From DASPXY01 sp038227745 (GTDB lineage Bacteria > Planctomycetota > Planctomycetia > Gemmatales > Gemmataceae): a DNA stretch of 17,839 nt. The notes beneath the pieces were generated by a model. That model was not told where the DNA came from, did not search any database, and was given only the letters and a program-made list of their open reading frames with translations. This document shows positions 14,082 through 17,839 of the stretch, in pieces. Numbering within the stretch: the stretch's first letter is position 1; every line of letters starts with the position of its first letter. The translations under genes and the position numbers were made by a program. The DNA lies in assembly GCA_038227745.1 (NCBI GenBank), contig JBBRPS010000101.1, forward strand, positions 1 to 17,839, in the 5' to 3' direction.

Positions 14082-14123
14082 GGGGAGTACCGGCAAGGGC
14101 GGCGGACGCACTTCGAGACCGGC

Positions 14124-14151
14124 TTGTGCCCGTGCCCGGACCTGCGACAAT
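14124..14151 (+). promoter_or_regulatory. Possible sigma70-type promoter for the kinase gene
   Basis: TTGTGC (14124-14129) and GACAAT (14146-14151) are separated by 16 bp and lie 74 nt before the kinase GTG. Both match the bacterial -35/-10 consensus only partly. Planctomycete promoters are poorly defined, so this is tentative. Confidence 0.25.
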
Positions 14152-14224
14152 CATCGGGGGTTACAGGCGGCCGAGGCCGGCTCGGCGCACTCACCACCAA
14201 GCCCGCCCCGACGCGAGGTAAGCC

Positions 14225-17200
14225 GTGACGCAGCCGACCGAAGGAATGGACCTTGTCCCCCAGCCCGGCCGCGAACCGGCCGCCTCGTCCAGCGCCCCCG
14301 ACGCTACTCAGGCGTGGCTGACTCACCCCGCGGCTCCCGGCTCGGCGGGGGACGCCGCCCCGGTGTCCGTGCCCGGGTACGCGGTGGAGGCCGTCCTCGG
14401 GCGCGGCGGCATGGGCGTCGTCTACCGGGCCCGCCAGCTCGCCCTCAACCGCACCGTTGCCCTCAAGATGATCCTCGCCGGCGGCCAGGCCAGCGCCCAG
14501 GACCGGGCCCGGTTCCAGGAGGAGGCCCGGGTGATCGCCCGCCTGCAGCACCCCAACATCGTGCAGATCTTCGAGGTCGGCGAGCACCAGGGCCTGCCCT
14601 ACTTCTCCCTGGAGTTCTGCCCCGGCGGCTCGCTCGCCCAGAAGCTGGCCGGCACGCCCCTGCCGCCAGGGGAGGCCGCCGCGCTGGTCGAGCGGCTGGC
14701 CCGGGCCATGCAGGCGGCGCACGCCAAGGGCGTCATCCATCGGGACCTGAAACCGGCGAACGTCCTGCTGGCCGAGGACGGCACGCCGAAGGTCACCGAC
14801 TTCGGCCTCGCCAAGCGGCTGGACGAGGCCGGACAGACCGCCACCGGGGCGGTCCTGGGCACACCCTCGTACATGGCCCCGGAGCAGGCCGCCGGGGGGA
14901 GCCAGGCGGTGGGCCCGCCCGCGGACGTCTACGCCCTGGGCGCGATCCTGTACGAGCTGCTGACGGGCCGGCCGCCGTTCAGGGCCGCCACCCCGCTGGA
15001 CACCATCCTGCAGGTGGTCGCCGACGAGCCGGTGCCGCCCCGGCGCCTGCAGCCCACCGTCCCGCGCGACCTGGAGACCGTCTGCCTCAAGTGCCTGCGG
15101 AAGGAGCCGCGCAGGCGCTACGCATCGGCCGATGCCCTGGCGGAGGACCTGCGCCGCTTCCAGGCCGGCGAGCCCATCGTGGCCCGTGCGGTGGGGCGGG
15201 CAGAGCGCCTGTGGCGCTGGTGCCGGCGCCACCCGGCCCCGGCCGCGGCGCTGGCGGCCGTCCTGGTGACGGTCGCCATCGCCTTCGCCCTGGTCATGCG
15301 CTCGCGCGACGAGGCCGTGCGATTGGCGGGCGAGATGGCCGACCTCGCGCGGCGGGAGGCGGCGCAGCACGCCCAGGCCGACCTCCAGGCTGCCCAGCTC
15401 CTGCAGCAGCGCGGGCACGTCCTGGGGGAGCAGGGCGAGGGCGCCCAGGGGCTGCTCTGGCTGGCCCGCAGCCTGGAGCGCGCCGTGGGCACGCAGCAGT
15501 CCGGCGGGGGCGCGGACCTGATCGAGGAGGCCCGCGCCCTCGAACGCGCCGTCCGGCTGGACCTCGCCCTGTTCGCGCGGCAGGTCCACCACCTGCGTTT
15601 GCTCCGGTCGGAAGGCGGTGCCGTCTGGGCCGTGGCCTTCAGCCCGGACGGCCGCCTGGGGGCGACGGGCGGCGACGGGTTCGGGGTGCGCCTGTGGGAC
15701 GCCGTCACGGGCGAGCCGACCGGGAGGCCGCTACCGCAGCCCGGGGAGGTGAGGGCCGTCTCCTTCAGCGCCGATGGCACCGCGCTCCTGGCGGCCGGCA
15801 GCTCGGGCGGCCGCGGCCACGCGCGCGTCTGGGACGTCGCCGGCCGCCAGCCGCTCGGCCCGCCGCTGGAGGCGCCGTCGCCAGTCCTGGCCGCGGCCCT
15901 GAGCCCCGACGGCAAGACGGCCCTCACAGGGCACGAGGACCGGGCGGCGCGGCTCTGGGAGGCGGCCACCGGGCGGCCGCTGGGGGAGGCCGTGCCGCAC
16001 CCCGCGCCGGTGACGGCCGCGGCCTTCAGCCGGGACGGCGACTACTTCGCGACCGGGTGTGAGAGCTTCGACCGGGCGGCCGCCATCGCGCGCCGCTGGG
16101 ACGCGCGGACGCGCCAGCCGGCCGGGCCGCCGCTGCACGCCGGGACCGTCCGGGCGGTGGCCTTCCGGCCGGACGGCAGCGCCCTGCTGACGGCCGGCGA
16201 CGACCAGAAGGCCCGGCTCTGGGACCCCAGTTCCGGCAGGGAGCTGCGGCCGCCCCTGAGCCACCCGGGCCTCATCCGCGCCGCCGCGTTCACCCCCGAC
16301 GGCGGCCGGGCCCTGCTGGCGGGCGACGACCAGACCGCCCGACTGTGGGACGTCGCCAGCGGCGTCCCGGTCGGCGCGCCGCTCCGCCACGCGGGCCGCG
16401 TACACGCCGCCGCCGCCAGCCCCGACGGCCGGCGGCTGGCCACCGGGGACGAGCGCGGGCTGGTCCGGCTCTGGCGGGCGGCCGCCGGCCTGGGACACGG
16501 CCCGGCCCTGCCGACCCGCGGCGACGTCTACACCGCCGAGTACAGCCACGACGGCAAGACGGTCGTGGCGGCGGACTTCGACGGCTTCGTGTACCTCTGG
16601 GACGCGGCCAGCGGCAAGCCCCGGCGCCCCCCGCAGCGGTGCGGGGGGGCCGTGATGATGGCCGTGGCGCTCAGCCCCGACGGGCGGCGCCTGCTGGCGG
16701 CGGACGGGGACAGGGGGGCCGTGCGGCAGTTCGACGCGGCCAGCGGGGCCGAGCGGGGCCCGCCGCTGCCGGCCGGTCGGCTGAAGGCGCTCGCCTGGGG
16801 CCACGACGGCCGGACGGTGCTGACGGCCAGCTGGTCCCTGTACGGCCGCTGGCGCGACGCCCGGACCGAGGCGCGGCGCTGGGACCCGGACACCGGCAAA
16901 GCCCCTCGGGCCGCCCCTGCCGCACGGCACGGACGTCTGGGCCGTCAGCGACAGCCCCGACGGCCGGGCCACCCTGACGGGCGGCGGCGACCGGACGGCC
17001 CGGCTCTGGGACGCCGCCACGGGCGCCCCGCTGGGGGAGCCGCTCGCCCACCCGGCGGAGGTCTGGGCCGCGGTCTTCAGCCCAGACGGCAAGCTAATCC
17101 TGACTGCGGGCCGGGACGGGGTGGCGCGGCTGTGGGACGCGGCGACGCGGCGCCCCGCCGGCAAGGCGCTGCCGCACCCGACCGAGATCCGGACGGCTGC

Positions 17201-17599
17201 CTTCAGCCCGGACGGCGCGCTGATCCTGACCGGCTGCCGGGACGAGTATGCACGGCTGTGGGACTTGCGGACGCGCCGGCCGCTCGGGCCGCCGCTGGCG
17301 CACGGCGGGATCGTCGAGAAGGTCGCGTTCGCCGCCGACGGCCGGACGTTCCTCACGACCGGCCGGGCCCGAGCCGTGCGGCAGTCGGGCGTCCCGCCGC
17401 GCCTGTCCTCGGCCAGGGCCAAGCAGCTTCTTCAGGGTCGCCAGGACCTTCAGCGCTTCGAGGAAGCGCTTGTGGCTGCTGTCCTGGCTGGCCGCATCCT
17501 CGGGCGCGATCGCCAGCGCCTCCTCGCCCCGGCCGGGCAGGGCCTCGTGGGCGCCGGCGAGCGCCCCAGCGGAGGCGGCCAAGTTGGGCAGTGGGGTGA
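14225..17599 (+). CDS. Transmembrane Ser/Thr protein kinase with WD40 propellers, frameshifted
   Basis: This is a Hanks-type kinase. Residues about 52-315 carry all key motifs: G-loop GRGGMGVVY (59-67), Lys81, HRDLKPAN (172-179), DFG (192-194) and APE (218-220), so it should be active. A single membrane helix lies at about 338-357, followed by a helical, possibly coiled-coil linker (360-455). WD40 blades then begin at about 462 with the recurring FSPDG...RLWD pattern. Topology predicts a cytoplasmic kinase and an external sensor. Ten blades are in frame. At 16898-16900 (GGCAAAGCC) one extra A shifts the frame, and from about residue 892 this ORF encodes arginine- and proline-rich nonsense to the stop at 17597-17599. 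The start is GTG 14225, with GAGG upstream. It may be a real mutation or a read error. Confidence 0.85.
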   Translation: MTQPTEGMDLVPQPGREPAASSSAPDATQAWLTHPAAPGSAGDAAPVSVPGYAVEAVLGRGGMGVVYRARQLALNRTVALKMILAGGQASAQDRARFQEEARVIARLQHPNIVQIFEVGEHQGLPYFSLEFCPGGSLAQKLAGTPLPPGEAAALVERLARAMQAAHAKGVIHRDLKPANVLLAEDGTPKVTDFGLAKRLDEAGQTATGAVLGTPSYMAPEQAAGGSQAVGPPADVYALGAILYELLTGRPPFRAATPLDTILQVVADEPVPPRRLQPTVPRDLETVCLKCLRKEPRRRYASADALAEDLRRFQAGEPIVARAVGRAERLWRWCRRHPAPAAALAAVLVTVAIAFALVMRSRDEAVRLAGEMADLARREAAQHAQADLQAAQLLQQRGHVLGEQGEGAQGLLWLARSLERAVGTQQSGGGADLIEEARALERAVRLDLALFARQVHHLRLLRSEGGAVWAVAFSPDGRLGATGGDGFGVRLWDAVTGEPTGRPLPQPGEVRAVSFSADGTALLAAGSSGGRGHARVWDVAGRQPLGPPLEAPSPVLAAALSPDGKTALTGHEDRAARLWEAATGRPLGEAVPHPAPVTAAAFSRDGDYFATGCESFDRAAAIARRWDARTRQPAGPPLHAGTVRAVAFRPDGSALLTAGDDQKARLWDPSSGRELRPPLSHPGLIRAAAFTPDGGRALLAGDDQTARLWDVASGVPVGAPLRHAGRVHAAAASPDGRRLATGDERGLVRLWRAAAGLGHGPALPTRGDVYTAEYSHDGKTVVAADFDGFVYLWDAASGKPRRPPQRCGGAVMMAVALSPDGRRLLAADGDRGAVRQFDAASGAERGPPLPAGRLKALAWGHDGRTVLTASWSLYGRWRDARTEARRWDPDTGKAPRAAPAARHGRLGRQRQPRRPGHPDGRRRPDGPALGRRHGRPAGGAARPPGGGLGRGLQPRRQANPDCGPGRGGAAVGRGDAAPRRQGAAAPDRDPDGCLQPGRRADPDRLPGRVCTAVGLADAPAARAAAGARRDRREGRVRRRRPDVPHDRPGPSRAAVGRPAAPVLGQGQAASSGSPGPSALRGSACGCCPGWPHPRARSPAPPRPGRAGPRGRRRAPQRRRPSWAVG
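16899..17405 (+). pseudogene. Out-of-frame WD40 continuation of the kinase
   Basis: Skipping one base at 16898-16900 restores the kinase reading frame: KPLGPPLPHGTDVWAV, then TGGGDRTARLWDAATGAPLG, SPDGKLILTAGRDGVARLWD and SPDGALILTGCRDEYARLWD. This supplies blades 11-13 and part of a fourteenth (VAFAADGRTFLTTGRARAVR). The intact protein would therefore have had 14 blades, enough for two seven-bladed propellers. The last blade loses its pattern at about 17390-17405, where the sequence changes to unrelated material. This frame stays open to the window end, but it is no longer WD40-like. Confidence 0.7.
17408..17580 (-). pseudogene. Coding-looking fragment on the minus strand, unknown family
   Basis: In this stretch the minus strand has the strongest codon-position bias, with G or C at nearly 90 percent of third positions by my count, against roughly 80 percent in the kinase frame. 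It translates to AHEALPGRGEEALAIAPEDA, then ASQDSSHKRFLEALKVLATL and KKLLGPG. The composition is that of a normal helical protein. I recognise no family. It sits between the broken WD40 array and the transposase tail, so it is probably a displaced piece of another gene. Confidence 0.25.
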
Positions 17600-17814
17600 C
17601 GGAGGCGGCCTGCAAGACGGTGTTCACGCAGCGGCTGAAGCAGTCGGGCAGGGGCTGGGAGATCGCGGGTGGGCAAGGGATCGTGGACCTGCGGGTGGTC
17701 TGGTTGAGTGGGCTCGGGGACGAAGTCCATCAGGCGTCCCTCAAAGCGCCAACAGCGGCGCTAGCGGGGAGTGGCCTGGGGTTCACCAACCAGAGGGCCA
17801 AGAAACCCGCGTAA
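17581..17814 (+). mobile_element. C-terminal remnant of an ISKra4-like transposase
   Basis: The translation KLGSGVTEAACKTVFTQRLK continues QSGRGWEIAGGQGIVDLRVV and then LSGLGDEVHQA, ending at TAA 17812-17814. GSGVTEAACKT...RLKxSGxxW followed by a LRVxxLSG helix is the characteristic C-terminus of ISKra4-family transposases, as I recall them. Only about 77 residues of a protein that normally exceeds 350 are present, and the usual SGM(K/R)W reads SGRGW. The reading frame upstream of 17581 does not look like transposase. The copy is therefore a 5'-truncated relic. Confidence 0.6.
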
Positions 17815-17839
17815 ACAGGTGGAATGGAGCGATCACACC

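Noticed and set aside
14045..17422. Long minus-strand frames (515 and 563 aa) opposite the kinase
   Set aside because: They are antisense shadows. The plus strand carries unmistakable kinase and WD40 motifs.

Overview
The window is GC-rich, mostly chromosomal DNA of a planctomycete, most likely in or near the Gemmataceae. This placement rests on family content, not on a marker gene. The evidence is two intact DUF1501 proteins plus a truncated third, all with Tat-like leaders; a TIGR02996 N-terminus, a domain typical of Gemmata relatives; a Hanks-type Ser/Thr kinase fused to a long WD40 array; a secreted PQQ-type beta-propeller protein with the WPQWRGP start; and a prepilin-type N-terminus of the planctomycete type. 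No rRNA, tRNA or CRISPR array was seen.

Layout. 1-81 is the start of an unidentified minus-strand gene. 82-669 has no convincing gene but contains a 144-bp element with 25-bp inverted ends (367-510). 670-1995 (-) is the beta-propeller protein. 2335-3878 (+) holds a promoterless-looking C-terminal remnant, a 79-aa zinc-ribbon protein, an SGNH-like hydrolase and a weak small ORF. 3806-6738 (-) is a decayed block: a small conserved cysteine-rich protein, an N-terminal fragment of a secreted SGNH hydrolase, an intact DUF1501 gene, a hairpin with perfect 31-bp arms, a DUF1501 gene cut off at that hairpin, and a TIGR02996/LRR gene that has lost its middle. 6904-7491 (+) is a Nudix hydrolase. 7840-9063 (+) is a prepilin-like leader joined to a multi-pass membrane protein. 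9133-13579 (-) is a run of four intact genes: DUF1501, a putative glycosidase-like TIM-barrel protein, a repeat-type hypothetical protein and an OsmC-family peroxiredoxin. 13792-14081 (+) holds coding-looking remnants. From 14225 (+) a kinase-WD40 receptor runs toward the end; it has a one-base frameshift near 16898-16900, and its last WD40 blade runs into foreign sequence that includes a transposase C-terminus (17581-17814).

The genes do not form one pathway. The intact ones look like ordinary planctomycete accessory and envelope functions: exported DUF1501 and beta-propeller proteins, transmembrane signalling, nucleotide-sugar or ADP-ribose clean-up and peroxide defence. The striking theme is gene decay. 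At least six partial or broken genes lie beside inverted repeats or transposase debris. I did not find a convincing new multi-gene system. The best candidate for something unusual is the pilin-like/multi-pass fusion at 7840-9063.
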